A stretch of 64,000 nt of DNA from Prevotella sp. (GTDB lineage Bacteria > Bacteroidota > Bacteroidia > Bacteroidales > Bacteroidaceae): the NCBI GenBank assembly GCA_017524385.1, contig JAFWSS010000259.1, positions 1 to 64,000 of the forward strand. Reading direction: 5' to 3'. The notes under the pieces are model-generated. The model made no database searches. It had not been told where the DNA came from and saw only the letters and a list, made by a program, of their open reading frames with translations. A program made the translations under genes and the position numbers. Below are positions 7,233 to 16,659 of this stretch, piece after piece (the stretch's first letter is position 1; every line of letters begins with the position of its first letter).

Positions 7233-8783
7233 ATGAGTTTTAGAATGACACAACCCATATTCCACAGAGCACTTCATTCTGGATTCCATGATGAGGTATA
7301 TGTGGACGGAGAATCAAGAGAACTGATGCTGGAGATAAAGAAGGCTCTCTCGGTATTTGAACCGGTAGATGATGATGAGGCCAGGGTAATCTGGCTGGAG
7401 ATACCTCGCGGAACTGCCGAGGAATGGAGAGACTATGAAGAGAGTTGTTGGGGGAAAGAACATTTGGAAGATCTGGAGGCTTATCAAGAAACGTTGGATG
7501 AAGAATACCCATACGAGAAAGAATGGTTCTTCCTTTCAACCTCCGCATACAAAGAGAATACGTTTCTGAAGATTTCGGATGCATGCCATCGTTACGTAAT
7601 CATCTCCAATCGCAACCTGGACCACCATCAATATGCCGATGACATGACTTGGTTTCTGAAACCCCTGCTCGAACTGGTGAAACAACGTGTGGAGTTTATC
7701 GCAAGTGACACTGAGGCATACCACCGATACATAGAGAACAACCTTCCCTACCGCCAGCGTTCCGGCAAGATAAGGAGCAAGGAAATCAACAGGATTATAC
7801 CGGGGATGAAAATGCAGGTAGAAAACCGAGATTATTGCATCCGGGTGATGAAGGAATTGGTGAGGCGGAAACAGGCTTACGAATCCGTCAAAACCGGAGA
7901 ATCGGCGGACTGGAACGAATTGGGCGTGCCAGTCCCATTTGACTCCATGTCGATTCGGAGATTCTGCAAATATTTCCGCATTGCTGATACGATATACTGG
8001 TCGGGGGCTGATTATGACCGTGCAACGAAAGCCGTCAGCATCGAGGACGACGTGGAGTATTACACAAGCCATGGACTTCACCATCAACTGAATGAATACG
8101 ACCTGGACAGCGAGGAGGATTTCAGACGCTTCGCAAAGGACCATTACGGTGAACTCGGACTTTCGAGGATGAACGTGGGCGCATCACAATATTATGCGGG
8201 CGGCAAATGGCTTGTCACTTTCGGCATCAGCTATTCTGCAAGCGTGCCCTATGGTCTGAAGATAGCCATGGCTCTCTATGAGACTGGGGCGCCGTTCGTG
8301 TTTTATGATGCTGAGACGCTCCTGCATATCCTCGAGGAATCAGGAACGGTTCGTCTCTCACCATTCACTTATCACGATTATCTTGGCGGCGGTGACGCTG
8401 AGGGTGTCTTCAGCCTTCCCTATGTCGAGGACTGTGGAAGAGAGGGTGAGGTTACCCGTGAGCAATACGATGAAATTGTAAGACTCGCGGAGTGGGAGCC
8501 AAAGACCAAATTGAAGTTGGACGGCAATATTCCGCTTGACGATGCCATTTATGATATGGTGAGGGACGAGGTGACTGCACCGGCCACACTCAGTGAAATA
8601 CGCGACCAGATAGAGAAGAAGTTTGACACTTACCTTGCGGTGGAGAGAGTCACAGGCAACCGCGGCTACCGTTATGTAAACGCCCTAAGGAACCGAACAC
8701 TCTCCGTCAGCGAGAAAAGCTATGTTTTCCAACAGGAACATTTGCACAATTGGTTCAGCCATGTCAAGATGATTGAAGTCTGA
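7233..8783 (+). CDS. Unknown 516-residue cytoplasmic protein linked to the RNA ligase cassette
   Basis: It follows the phosphoesterase by 14 bases and is probably in the same transcript. It has no signal peptide or membrane span. It is rich in Asp, Glu, Tyr and His. The N-terminal part (MTQPIFHRALHSGFHDEVYV) and the C-terminal part (DEVTAPATLSEIRDQIEKKF, followed by a GNRGYRYVNALRNRTLS stretch) have the look of two separate domains. No catalytic motif is recognised. Position suggests a role with the ligase and phosphoesterase, but this is guilt by association only. Confidence 0.7.
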   Translation: MSFRMTQPIFHRALHSGFHDEVYVDGESRELMLEIKKALSVFEPVDDDEARVIWLEIPRGTAEEWRDYEESCWGKEHLEDLEAYQETLDEEYPYEKEWFFLSTSAYKENTFLKISDACHRYVIISNRNLDHHQYADDMTWFLKPLLELVKQRVEFIASDTEAYHRYIENNLPYRQRSGKIRSKEINRIIPGMKMQVENRDYCIRVMKELVRRKQAYESVKTGESADWNELGVPVPFDSMSIRRFCKYFRIADTIYWSGADYDRATKAVSIEDDVEYYTSHGLHHQLNEYDLDSEEDFRRFAKDHYGELGLSRMNVGASQYYAGGKWLVTFGISYSASVPYGLKIAMALYETGAPFVFYDAETLLHILEESGTVRLSPFTYHDYLGGGDAEGVFSLPYVEDCGREGEVTREQYDEIVRLAEWEPKTKLKLDGNIPLDDAIYDMVRDEVTAPATLSEIRDQIEKKFDTYLAVERVTGNRGYRYVNALRNRTLSVSEKSYVFQQEHLHNWFSHVKMIEV

Positions 8784-8908
8784 TGCATGTTCATCACATT
8801 GAATGTAACATAAACGATTTCGGGTGTAAACCAGCAGAAGGAACGAGTTTAAGACATCAACCTGAAGGAGAAAAGAGTCCTAAAGGGGAGATGGCATAGA
8901 ATATCATC

Positions 8909-8951
8909 AAGGGATTCCAATGAGAAGATCATCAATCTAACATTGTCTTGA
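8909..8951 (+). pseudogene. Tail remnant of a TPR/LuxR regulator
   Basis: The stretch reads FxNEKIINLTLS-stop. At the DNA level, GGATTCCAATGAGAAGATC and then ATCAATCTAACATTGTCTTGA differ from the 3' end of the regulator at 1301-2995 by only a few bases. Nothing upstream in 8784-8908 is recognisable. It marks where a third regulator copy once ended, just before promoter copy B. Confidence 0.6.
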
Positions 8952-8983
8952 CGATTGTATATCACAAGAATTCAGACTTTTAT

Positions 8984-9045
8984 GATTTTGTGTAAAAAAG
9001 TGAAATCGATTTGTTTGGAACATAACATAATTTTCCTTATCTTTG
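8984..9045 (+). promoter_or_regulatory. Shared 62-bp promoter/operator module, copy B
   Basis: GATTTTGTGTAAAAAAGTG then AAATCG, TTGGAACATAAC with TTG at 9015-9017, 20 bases, and TATCTTTG at 9038-9045. It has the same length and spacing as copy A. It drives the TonB-like gene at 9097. Confidence 0.75.
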
Positions 9046-9096
9046 ACCGACAAATTCCATTGTTTATAATTGAAACAACAATGACATAGTGTGCCA

Positions 9097-9828
9097 ATGA
9101 AAAGAGGAAAAAGGATATGCAACACCCTCAAGGAGGTGCGCATGCAGGTGGCGAAAGCCAACGACATCAGATATGCACCCACGGAGTGCTACCATGAGGG
9201 TGACTGCGCCGGCACTTGCCCGAAATGCGAGGCAGAGGTGCGCTGGCTCGAACAACAGCTTCAGCTGCGCCGACAACTGGGCAAAGCCGTTGCAGTGGTG
9301 GGAGTAAGCATGGGACTGGCCTCCCTCACGGCGTGTGGCGGGAAGACAACACCCCTTGACCCTGGCAGCGACAGCCTTTCTATAGCTGCTCAAACCGCTG
9401 GCTTCCTAGATCCCGTCCCCGACTCCTTGTTGACAATAAACCAAGCTTCCCAAGCCAATGAGACAGACCAGAACGATGAACACGGCACCCCTTCAGCTGT
9501 AAGCCAAGCTGTCGAACCAGAATATTCAGTTCCCGCCGTCGGTGAAGTCTTGCCAAGCCCATCATTCCCCGGTGGCGAGAAAGCACTGCTGGAGTTTTTG
9601 CAGAAAAACGTGAGATATCCCGAACAAGCGGTGAAAGACAGCGTTGAAGGTCGTGTTGTGGTGAGCTTTGAAGTCGAATCAGACGGCACCATCACCAACG
9701 CCCAGGTGGTCAAGAGTCTCCATCCCCTCCTCGATGCAGAAGCATTGCGGGTGGTCAATCTCATGCCCAAATGGGAGCCGGGATCCCTAAGCCGATACAA
9801 CCTTCCCATATACTTCAAAATGGATTAA
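9097..9828 (+). CDS. TonB-like energy-transducer protein with an N-terminal Cys cluster
   Basis: The 243-residue product begins MKRGKRICNTLKEVRMQVA and carries a four-Cys cluster (CYHEGDCAGTCPKCEAEV) that looks metal-binding, then one hydrophobic segment (GKAVAVVGVSMGLASLTACG), a linker, and a C-terminal TonB domain (GGEKALLEFLQKNVRYPEQA, then EGRVVVSFEVESDGTI and DAEALRVVNLMPKWEPG). TonB domains contact outer-membrane transporters. The same N-terminal cluster is common in Bacteroidota TonB-like proteins and probably faces the cytoplasm. A GTG at 9091 is the other possible start. Its promoter carries module copy B. Pieces of a second copy lie at 10360-10409 and 10465-10529. Confidence 0.85.
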   Translation: MKRGKRICNTLKEVRMQVAKANDIRYAPTECYHEGDCAGTCPKCEAEVRWLEQQLQLRRQLGKAVAVVGVSMGLASLTACGGKTTPLDPGSDSLSIAAQTAGFLDPVPDSLLTINQASQANETDQNDEHGTPSAVSQAVEPEYSVPAVGEVLPSPSFPGGEKALLEFLQKNVRYPEQAVKDSVEGRVVVSFEVESDGTITNAQVVKSLHPLLDAEALRVVNLMPKWEPGSLSRYNLPIYFKMD

Positions 9829-9998
9829 CACCACTCTCCCACCCAACCAACCGACAACTCAAAAGACAACTGAGGCATAAAGACTATGATGAAAAGAGGA
9901 AAGATATTCATAACCCATTCAATTGAGTAGATTGGAAGCCATTAAATATTTTTTTAATGGTATTCGCTGAACAGAATTACAAATTCGGTGAAAAAATG

Positions 9999-10006
9999 TA
10001 TATTTG
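9999..10006 (+). promoter_or_regulatory. -7 element TATATTTG
   Basis: An exact TAnnTTTG match about 60 bases before the start of the 90-residue gene. The -33 TTG is not obvious at the normal distance. The module shared by the neighbouring genes is absent here. Confidence 0.45.
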
Positions 10007-10067
10007 CATGCGAATGATGCGTGATACGATTTTACTTGTATGATTCAATCAATGATAATTTTCAATC

Positions 10068-10340
10068 ATGGGAAAAGAAAAAGACAGAGCCCTATACATG
10101 CGGATGTATCCCAAACTCAACAAATGGATTAACGAGTGTTGGCTATGCCATTGTCAAGGATATGACAGGTCTATTGTTGAAAGTCCGAATAACGAACAAA
10201 CAATAGCTGCTCGCCATATTAAGAGTTTTTTCCAGCCTTTGGATTTAGATGAAGATGGGTTATGTGAAGTGTGTTCGCGTTTGTACAAGAAACATTCATC
10301 TGATGATGAGGAATATGAAGGCGATGCAAGTGAGTTTTAG
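10068..10340 (+). CDS. Small Cys-rich protein, possibly zinc-binding
   Basis: A 90-residue protein starting MGKEKDRALYMRMYPKLNKW. It has CWLCHC near residues 25-30 and CEVC near 66-69, a spacing that could hold one zinc like a small HNH or zinc ribbon. RHIKSFFQPLDLDEDGLCEVC includes a His before the second pair. The C-terminus is acidic. An exact -7 element lies upstream. No known family is recognised. Confidence 0.55.
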   Translation: MGKEKDRALYMRMYPKLNKWINECWLCHCQGYDRSIVESPNNEQTIAARHIKSFFQPLDLDEDGLCEVCSRLYKKHSSDDEEYEGDASEF

Positions 10341-10351
10341 GGAAAAAGCCG

Positions 10352-10530
10352 ACAAGGAACTCGATGCCGAGGCATTGCGCGTGGTCTGTCTCATGCCCAA
10401 ATGGATTCCCGCAAAAGAGAAAGAAAAAATAAGAAATCAAAATTTTACTTGTCTATTTTGATAAAATGCCAATGAAAAGAGGAAAAAGGATATGCAACAC
10501 CCTCAAGGAGGTGCGCATGCAGGTGACAAA
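10352..10530 (+). pseudogene. Scrambled remnants of a second TonB-like gene
   Basis: Bases 10360-10409 encode LDAEALRVVCLMPKWIP, nearly the same as the TonB-domain end of the gene at 9097. Bases 10465-10529 repeat its first 60 bases (ATGCCAATGAAAAGAGGAAA onward, giving RICNTLKEVRMQV) and then lose the frame. The order is reversed (tail before head), so this is debris of a duplication followed by deletion. Nothing else is seen before the convergent gene that ends at 10634. Confidence 0.65.
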
Positions 10531-10633
10531 GACCTGGGCAGACCATAGGTAAGGATGAAAACCCTTCATGGCTTGATTTCATCAACTATAGTAAGGTGAG
10601 AAACTACAATACTATGTGCGAAATGGCTCACTT

Positions 10634-12031
10634 TCACTTGACATATTTCCTACCATTGCGGATGTAGAAGCCATGGTTGGGAACACCGTTGAGACGACGA
10701 CCGAAGAGGTCGTAGACAGGTGTATTGTCCTCGTCAAGGCTGATCGTTTCACGGATATCCAATGATTCCAATGCTGCGTCGCCGAACGAACTTTGGTCGG
10801 CAATCCGCTCACCGTTCAACTCGCAGTATAGGAAGCGTTCCGATGCCGCTGTTACCACATGCCACACGCTAAACATATCGTAACGGCCCCCTACGCCCTC
10901 AAGCCAATAGCCGAGTTGGCCATCGCCACGGTTTATGGCAACCCTTCGCCTGTCGCGACCGAAAGAACTGACATAACCCACCTCGTCAACTAGGAAATTC
11001 CCACTACCATAGGTCAGGATGTTGGTCACCGTGTCCCCCACCTGACAGGTGAAGTCAAACAGCAGCCACTTCTGCCACGGCTGGTTGGAATAATGGGAAT
11101 AATATGCCCAGACCTTGCCGTTTTCCTCACGGCAGGCACATGGGCTATAATTGTCAAAACCGGGACGTTCCTCCACAAGTTTCTTGCACAAATGACCGTC
11201 AACCACCGTGTCACCCTCAAAGAACACTTTATAGACATAGTAGTTATGGTGGTATTGATTATAATCGACATGCTCATAATACCACACCTTGCCGTCCACG
11301 ATGAATGGCTCATAATTGGGGTCTTTCAGGCCGTCGAGGATGGCCATTACCCATTGCGCCAAGTCCCAATTGGAAATGTAATAGATAATGCTTCCATCTG
11401 CATGGGAAAGTTGTTTCAGATGCCCCCATACCATGGCATTCTTCTTAGGGTTCAGGTAAAACATCGGACCAGCTACGGAATTGATACACCCCATGCCTTC
11501 TATGATTTTACAGCCATTGCTCAACAGGATGGTCTTGCGAGACACGCCATCTTGGGTGATGGTGTCACCACACTGCGTGACTACGATGTCCTCATAGCCG
11601 TCCACATGAGGGAAACGGTCACCCGGTTGCATATTGTAGTCGTACAGCACCAATTCACCTTCCTCAGTCTCCTCGTAAGGCAGGTGGGTGGCATCTCCAA
11701 CTTTATTCCATGTGGAATAGGCATCCATCAAGTCAAGGTATTCATCCTTCATCACATAGACCTTCCCTTGGTCTTCACGGATGCAGATGTTCTTCAGACT
11801 GAAATTATCAATAACAAAGTATCCTGTAATGATTCTTTTCAAATACATCACATGATAGAAATGGCCTTTATAGTACTTCCTCCCAGACAACCGGTAATAA
11901 TCCCAATAATCAGCATTGGCGTGGCCGACATGGTAACACCATTCCAGCCCGTCGATGCTGTCAGTGGCCTCTTGAGCAGAACAAGGAATCCACAGAAGCG
12001 CAAACAACAATGAAATCAGACATTTTCTCAT
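10634..12031 (-). CDS. Large secreted protein with GxYIxNGxK tail, 465 residues
   Basis: MRKCLISLLFALLWIPCSAQ is a signal peptide. The mature part is rich in Tyr, Trp and Gly and holds repeating WY-type units (for example GKVWYYEHVDYNQYHHNYYV, GKVWAYYSHYSNQPWQKWLL), which also occur in the next protein. The last residues (YDLFGRRLNGVPNHGFYIRN, GRKYVK) match the short C-terminal tail seen at three other secreted genes here, resembling Type A type IX sorting signals. It follows the 669-residue gene by 11 bases and is surely its operon partner. Function unknown; surface exposure is inferred. Confidence 0.72.
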   Translation of the reverse strand: MRKCLISLLFALLWIPCSAQEATDSIDGLEWCYHVGHANADYWDYYRLSGRKYYKGHFYHVMYLKRIITGYFVIDNFSLKNICIREDQGKVYVMKDEYLDLMDAYSTWNKVGDATHLPYEETEEGELVLYDYNMQPGDRFPHVDGYEDIVVTQCGDTITQDGVSRKTILLSNGCKIIEGMGCINSVAGPMFYLNPKKNAMVWGHLKQLSHADGSIIYYISNWDLAQWVMAILDGLKDPNYEPFIVDGKVWYYEHVDYNQYHHNYYVYKVFFEGDTVVDGHLCKKLVEERPGFDNYSPCACREENGKVWAYYSHYSNQPWQKWLLFDFTCQVGDTVTNILTYGSGNFLVDEVGYVSSFGRDRRRVAINRGDGQLGYWLEGVGGRYDMFSVWHVVTAASERFLYCELNGERIADQSSFGDAALESLDIRETISLDEDNTPVYDLFGRRLNGVPNHGFYIRNGRKYVK

Positions 12032-12042
12032 ATCTCATTACG

Positions 12043-14052
12043 TTATTTGACAACCATTTTCCTGCCATTGACGATGTAGATGCCGGGAGGAAGCGTACTC
12101 ATGTCATCAATGTCATCTGCGACCTTGATGCCATATATATTATAAGCGGCTTGGCAGGATTTGTCTGAAGATGAATCTGGAAGACAAACGCTATTGGCTA
12201 CACTTGTGACGACGTATGGCACCGCCTCGCCATAGATTTCATCACGTGTGACAGTTTCTCCGTCAGGCGTGGTGCAGGAGATGAAATCCCAATAGGGCAT
12301 GTAATAGTGGTAGGGATGGTCGGGGTAAAGCAGTCCGTTCATGCACCCCACGCCGTCGACCCAGAAGTTGCCTTCTTGATAGTTGTCGTCGATGAACAAG
12401 TAACGGTTGTGGTAACACTCGCCGGCCTTCACCACATCCTTGGCTGCCAAATAAATTGGCTCGTAGATTTCACCATGCCAGGTGTAGGGAGCCTGTCCCA
12501 AGTAGGGAAGTCCATAGTCATAGCACAGGCTGTCGGGTCTGCCGGGGTACGCGGCGTAAATCTTCATGCCGTCCTCGCGCCATGCGCTGTGGTAATTGCA
12601 CCTCCCTTCGTATTCTTCATACATCTTCATGTATTCCCTGCCGTCGATGATGGTGTCGCCACGTAGCGTGTAAGTCACGTCGTATGCAGTCTGCCAGAAC
12701 CCACCTGTTTCCATATCGGAATGGCCTTGCGTGAAGTGATACAGCCAAGACTTGCCTTCGACCAACATGGGATGGTAGTCGACCTCCCGCATTTCAGGAA
12801 TCGCATCCTCGGGTATTTGGAAATCATCGAACGTGAACAAGGTGTCGCCATCGAGCGTACAGCTCTCCAAGCGGTACTGTCGTGCAGGTGTCCAGCTGTA
12901 TGGCTTCACGAAGTGGGTGCTGCTGCCGACACCCTCCACCCACCAGTCCAATGGATGGTTGATGGGATTCCAAGAAGAGAGACCTCCCCAAGGCTCATAG
13001 CCCATCGCCTGCCGTCGGAGTGTGCCTCCGTCGTGCTGAATCTCATCACGCTCGATGGTGCGGACATTCCACGATGAGATGACCCCCAACCTTTCACCCG
13101 CTTCTGTCCCGAAGTCGTAGAGCAACGCCTGGTAGTCCATGTAGGGCAACCCAGTCCAGAGGGAATACACGCGCTTGTTTGACTCGACAAGGAGGCCAAG
13201 CATCTTCTCCCCTCCCTTGTTCTCATAGTTGTGGGCGTAAAGCTTGAAGTGCCTCACCCCGCAGATGGTGGTGTCGCCCTTGATCTCAAAGTCGAAGGTG
13301 TAGCCGTCACCGGGTGTGCACACATCGGTGTAGTTCTGGTTCCATTTCTTGCCCACGACCAGCAACCTGTGGTAGGGGGCGGGCTCCTCATCGGGGCATA
13401 TGAAGTAGGACTTCGAGAACACCTCTTCGCCATCCATCAGACATGAGAGCATGGGCCAGCTGTCTCTCAGGCCATGCCCGAACAAGCTGCTGCCGCCGAC
13501 ACCCTCCACCCAGACATCGACCAGTTGACCTTGCTCGTCGTTGACGAACTGCCTTTTGAACCTCCGTCCGTCCACGTTGATGTAATCCACGTGGTCGATG
13601 GTATAGGCCACCCTGCCTTCGTACCATGTCTCCTCGTGCTTCACCACGACATCTCCGGCCTCCGCCTTGAAGTCATAGAGCAGTTCGGGTTCGGTCATCC
13701 CTGACCTGAAAAGCCACACCTTGCCGTCCTCTTCATATACGGCGCAGTGATACGATGAATTGTCCCCTTGAGGCACGATCCTCCGTTCCATGACTTTCTT
13801 GTATAAATGAGAGCCGATGGTTGTCTCTCCTTCCACATAATAACAATACACCTTGCCGTCAGGCGTTCCGACCAACCATGACTTGTCATCGGCAATGAAT
13901 GTCTTACCCATTCCATCGGTGTCGGAAGGCAGACCGAGGTCGATGGCATGGGGATGGTAGTCATCGGGACAGGACAAGACGACATCATCCTGTGCCATGG
14001 ATGTCGTGAATGTCATAAGCGACAACAATAGGAGAATCTGTTTTCCTTTCAT
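12043..14052 (-). CDS. Large secreted repeat protein with GxYIxNGxK tail, 669 residues
   Basis: A signal peptide (MKGKQILLLLSLMTFTTSMA) is followed by three or four repeats of about 190 residues. Each has a line like KSWLxxxxxGKVYCYYVEG, an inner GDTTIxGxxxxKxY, and LLYDFxxxAGExL, and a line naming a WVEGVGSS. The end PGIYIVNGRKMVVK is the shared sorting-like tail. The repeats also recur once in the downstream protein, so the pair are paralogs. Promoter copy C lies 34-94 bases upstream. No enzyme motif is seen; it may be a surface or matrix protein. Confidence 0.75.
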   Translation of the reverse strand: MKGKQILLLLSLMTFTTSMAQDDVVLSCPDDYHPHAIDLGLPSDTDGMGKTFIADDKSWLVGTPDGKVYCYYVEGETTIGSHLYKKVMERRIVPQGDNSSYHCAVYEEDGKVWLFRSGMTEPELLYDFKAEAGDVVVKHEETWYEGRVAYTIDHVDYINVDGRRFKRQFVNDEQGQLVDVWVEGVGGSSLFGHGLRDSWPMLSCLMDGEEVFSKSYFICPDEEPAPYHRLLVVGKKWNQNYTDVCTPGDGYTFDFEIKGDTTICGVRHFKLYAHNYENKGGEKMLGLLVESNKRVYSLWTGLPYMDYQALLYDFGTEAGERLGVISSWNVRTIERDEIQHDGGTLRRQAMGYEPWGGLSSWNPINHPLDWWVEGVGSSTHFVKPYSWTPARQYRLESCTLDGDTLFTFDDFQIPEDAIPEMREVDYHPMLVEGKSWLYHFTQGHSDMETGGFWQTAYDVTYTLRGDTIIDGREYMKMYEEYEGRCNYHSAWREDGMKIYAAYPGRPDSLCYDYGLPYLGQAPYTWHGEIYEPIYLAAKDVVKAGECYHNRYLFIDDNYQEGNFWVDGVGCMNGLLYPDHPYHYYMPYWDFISCTTPDGETVTRDEIYGEAVPYVVTSVANSVCLPDSSSDKSCQAAYNIYGIKVADDIDDMSTLPPGIYIVNGRKMVVK

Positions 14053-14085
14053 AGCCGTGTGGATTTGGTTTCGTAATCAGTCGGA

Positions 14086-14146
14086 CAAAGATAAGAAAAA
14101 AATGGTCTCGTTCCAAATAAACCGATTACACTTTTTACACAAAATC
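14086..14146 (-). promoter_or_regulatory. Shared 61-bp promoter/operator module, copy C
   Basis: Read on the minus strand: GATTTTGTGTAAAAAGTG, TAATCGG, TTTGGAACGAG, then TATCTTTG (CAAAGATA at 14086-14093). One base shorter than copies A and B. It drives the 669-residue and 465-residue secreted pair. The convergent end of the second regulator lies just beyond, at 14182. Confidence 0.72.
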
Positions 14147-14181
14147 ACAAGAGACTGTATCCCATTCAAATACAAATGCTA

Positions 14182-15876
14182 TTATGATGTCAAGTTGATG
14201 ATTTTCTCATTGAAATCCTTTGCTCCTTTGTCGGTATGGAACATCTTCTTGTTAAGTCTTGCACGCAGGTTGGTGATGTTTTGTGGCGTCAGGTTCATCA
14301 ATACGGCTATCTCCGACGGGCGGAATCCAGCCTTGATGAGGATGCACAGGTTGGTCTCATGGCTTTGCAGCTCATAGCCGGTGTTGCTCAATGTCCCAAT
14401 GAAGACGGGAAGGTGCTTGATGGCTGCATCCCTCAATTCGCCCAGGTCGGCCAATCCTGCATGTTCATTGTTGCTTGCCTTCCGCTTGAGACGTTTGACG
14501 ATGTCGCTTTCCTCAAATTCGTTTAACCGGTCGTTGGTTGAAGTATTTCCTTCCTCCATATATGTAATGGTGTTCTGCAGCAGCTCTATCTCTTGGATTT
14601 TCTGATTGATAATCCTGTTCTTTCTGTTTCTGAGGATGAAAGAACCGCATAAGGCCAACAAAGAAAGCACAATGGATGTGAAGGTTGCAACCATGATGAG
14701 TTTGTCCTTTTTTGCGCTTGAAATCATAAGCCGTTGTTCATTCTCGACATGCCTGGAGTAATTGAACCGCTTTTGCAGCAAATGGATGTTGTCCTTGTAG
14801 TGCTCTTGATACAAAGTGTCATTGGAACTTTCGCTTAGCATGGCGTATTTCACCAAAGAGTCTTTCGGACCTGTAGTCAAATACTTCTTTCTCAAGCCCC
14901 AATAGGCCGCATGGGTTTCACTTATGCCTTGGGCTTTACTCAATAGTTTCCTAAACATACATTCTGCCGAGTCGGCTTGCCCTGCACCAAGGTAGTAGAT
15001 GCCTTTGCTGTAATAATACATCTCCCGGCCGTTTTCTATCTCATGGTTTTCATCGAAATAGTCCGAGCAACTCTCATAGTATCTGATGATTCGGGCGGCT
15101 TCTTCCAAATTGCCTTTCTCCACCTCGCTTTCTAACAAGAAGCCAGACATCTGTGATGCCAGATCATCCCTGCCGTAATCCTTGAAAAAACGGACAGCCT
15201 CCCTGATGACGATGGCTGACGAGTCTCTTAAATCCATCAATTCGTACACTTCCGACAACTTGGCAAAAGCGATAATCGAGGTGACGGTGTCTCTTGCATG
15301 CAAGGCACAAATGCGGGAGCGCTCCAATGCTTCCTTCTCCTCCATAGGCATGAACGACAAATAGTATTCATCCGCCAATTGAAGGTGTATCCTTGATAGG
15401 TTCCACCAATCGCAATCAACAGAACTGGTGTCGGCACAGGTTATGGCATCTTGATAGCATCGCATGGCTTCGGGTGTTTCACCCATGTCGCTTCTTGCCC
15501 TTCCGAGAAGGTAATGTGCCATCATTCGTTCGTTGGGTGTGCCGTGGTGGTCGTAGTAATCAGTAAGTATGAGTTGAAGGCTGTCGGAACTGAAGGCCGA
15601 AACGCATTTGTTCTGTGCCATAAGGCGAAGGAGCTGCCAACGACGGAGGTCGCTTTTTGAGAAATCCTTGGCTGACGGTTCCAGAGAATCGAGAATGGCC
15701 AAGGCTGAGTCGGGAGCCATGTTCATCAAAGAGTCGGCCCTGGCCAAGGACTCGTCATAGTCACCGTGCCTTGTGCAAGAACCAAGGGTCAGTATGAGGG
15801 CGACGAGGCAGCAACCCATCGCTGACATCCACTTCATACCTTCAACAATCATTGGTTTTATCGTTCTCTTATGCAT
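14182..15876 (-). CDS. Membrane TPR regulator with LuxR-type helix-turn-helix, second copy
   Basis: A paralog of the regulator at 1301-2995. It has a lipobox segment (LILTLGSC), TPR-like helices (MMAHYLLGRARSDMGETPEA), a membrane span (about 394-415), a coiled coil and the HTH (GFRPSEIAVLMNLTPQNITN, LRARLNKKMF). The two end in the same NEKIINLTS. The start at 15876 opens MHKRTIKPMIVEGMKWMSAM; a later Met (VEGM) is also possible. Its own promoter is module copy D, so both regulators share the element with three target-like genes. It is convergent with nothing and divergent from the lipoprotein at 16132. Confidence 0.8.
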   Translation of the reverse strand: MHKRTIKPMIVEGMKWMSAMGCCLVALILTLGSCTRHGDYDESLARADSLMNMAPDSALAILDSLEPSAKDFSKSDLRRWQLLRLMAQNKCVSAFSSDSLQLILTDYYDHHGTPNERMMAHYLLGRARSDMGETPEAMRCYQDAITCADTSSVDCDWWNLSRIHLQLADEYYLSFMPMEEKEALERSRICALHARDTVTSIIAFAKLSEVYELMDLRDSSAIVIREAVRFFKDYGRDDLASQMSGFLLESEVEKGNLEEAARIIRYYESCSDYFDENHEIENGREMYYYSKGIYYLGAGQADSAECMFRKLLSKAQGISETHAAYWGLRKKYLTTGPKDSLVKYAMLSESSNDTLYQEHYKDNIHLLQKRFNYSRHVENEQRLMISSAKKDKLIMVATFTSIVLSLLALCGSFILRNRKNRIINQKIQEIELLQNTITYMEEGNTSTNDRLNEFEESDIVKRLKRKASNNEHAGLADLGELRDAAIKHLPVFIGTLSNTGYELQSHETNLCILIKAGFRPSEIAVLMNLTPQNITNLRARLNKKMFHTDKGAKDFNEKIINLTS

Positions 15877-15883
15877 TCAGTGG

Positions 15884-15945
15884 CAAAAGTATGAATAAAT
15901 TCGTTATGCACCAAACAAAACCGATTACACATTTTACACAAAAAT
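15884..15945 (-). promoter_or_regulatory. Shared 62-bp promoter/operator module, copy D
   Basis: Minus strand: ATTTTTGTGTAAAATGTG, TAATCGG, TTTGGTGCATAACG, then TACTTTTG (15884-15891). It is the least conserved copy at the upstream edge and lies 8 bases before the regulator start, so the transcript would be nearly leaderless unless a later Met is used. Confidence 0.65.
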
Positions 15946-16131
15946 ATAAATGGCTGTAAACCATTTACATACAAGAGTGACGGCAAGGGTCGTTCAAACT
16001 AGAATGGCCCTGAACAAGAGGCTTAACGAAACTGTTTTAACTAAACAATTGTTGATTTTTCAACATTCTGGGATACAAGATTTTTCCTGTTTTCGCATTA
16101 TTATTAAAGAAACCATTCAAAATTGTTATCA

Positions 16132-16644
16132 ATGAAGAAACTCATATCACTATTGGTCGTTGCACTATGCGGCATGCTGCCATCGTGTTCCTCTGATGAT
16201 GCAGAGGACGATTCCAACAAGCCTATCACGCTCAGGAACCACACGGAGAGTGGATGTAAGGATATCTCTTCCGCGTCCAACTCGTCTCAGTTTGACGGGC
16301 AGTCCTCGAGGGTACAGAAATATATGGATCTAACAGAGCGTGTAATCCTCAAGGGAAATGACAAGGGAATGTTGAATGTTTCCCATGAGAACGCCACTTT
16401 CTGCTGTGAGGCGCAATTCAACTTTTCTGTCAACGTATCAGGGAATACGATCACTGTCAGTGAGGATGCACCGCCATTGACCAACTGCATATGCCTCTAT
16501 GACCTCACTTCGGAAGTCGGTCCTTTTGAGAACAGAACCTACACACTTGTCATCAAAGACAACAACATTACCGTCTTCACACACCAATTCCTTTATTCAA
16601 ACACCCTTGACGAGTCTTTCGACATCTCCAAGGGAAAAGATTGA
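16132..16644 (+). CDS. Lipoprotein of unknown function, 170 residues
   Basis: The ATG at 16132 opens MKKLISLLVVALCGMLPSCS; the lipobox (LPSC) puts a lipidated Cys near residue 19, followed by an acidic linker. The mature part has six Cys, some in pairs (FCCEAQFNF, NCICLYDL), which suggests disulfides. It is convergent with the 461-residue gene, with 15 bases between the stops. No family recognised. Confidence 0.65.
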   Translation: MKKLISLLVVALCGMLPSCSSDDAEDDSNKPITLRNHTESGCKDISSASNSSQFDGQSSRVQKYMDLTERVILKGNDKGMLNVSHENATFCCEAQFNFSVNVSGNTITVSEDAPPLTNCICLYDLTSEVGPFENRTYTLVIKDNNITVFTHQFLYSNTLDESFDISKGKD

Positions 16645-16659
16645 ATACACCGTCGCCAT

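Noticed and set aside
11093..12013. A 306-codon plus-strand frame
   Set aside because: It is the antisense shadow of the 465-residue secreted gene; it has no ribosome site or signal.
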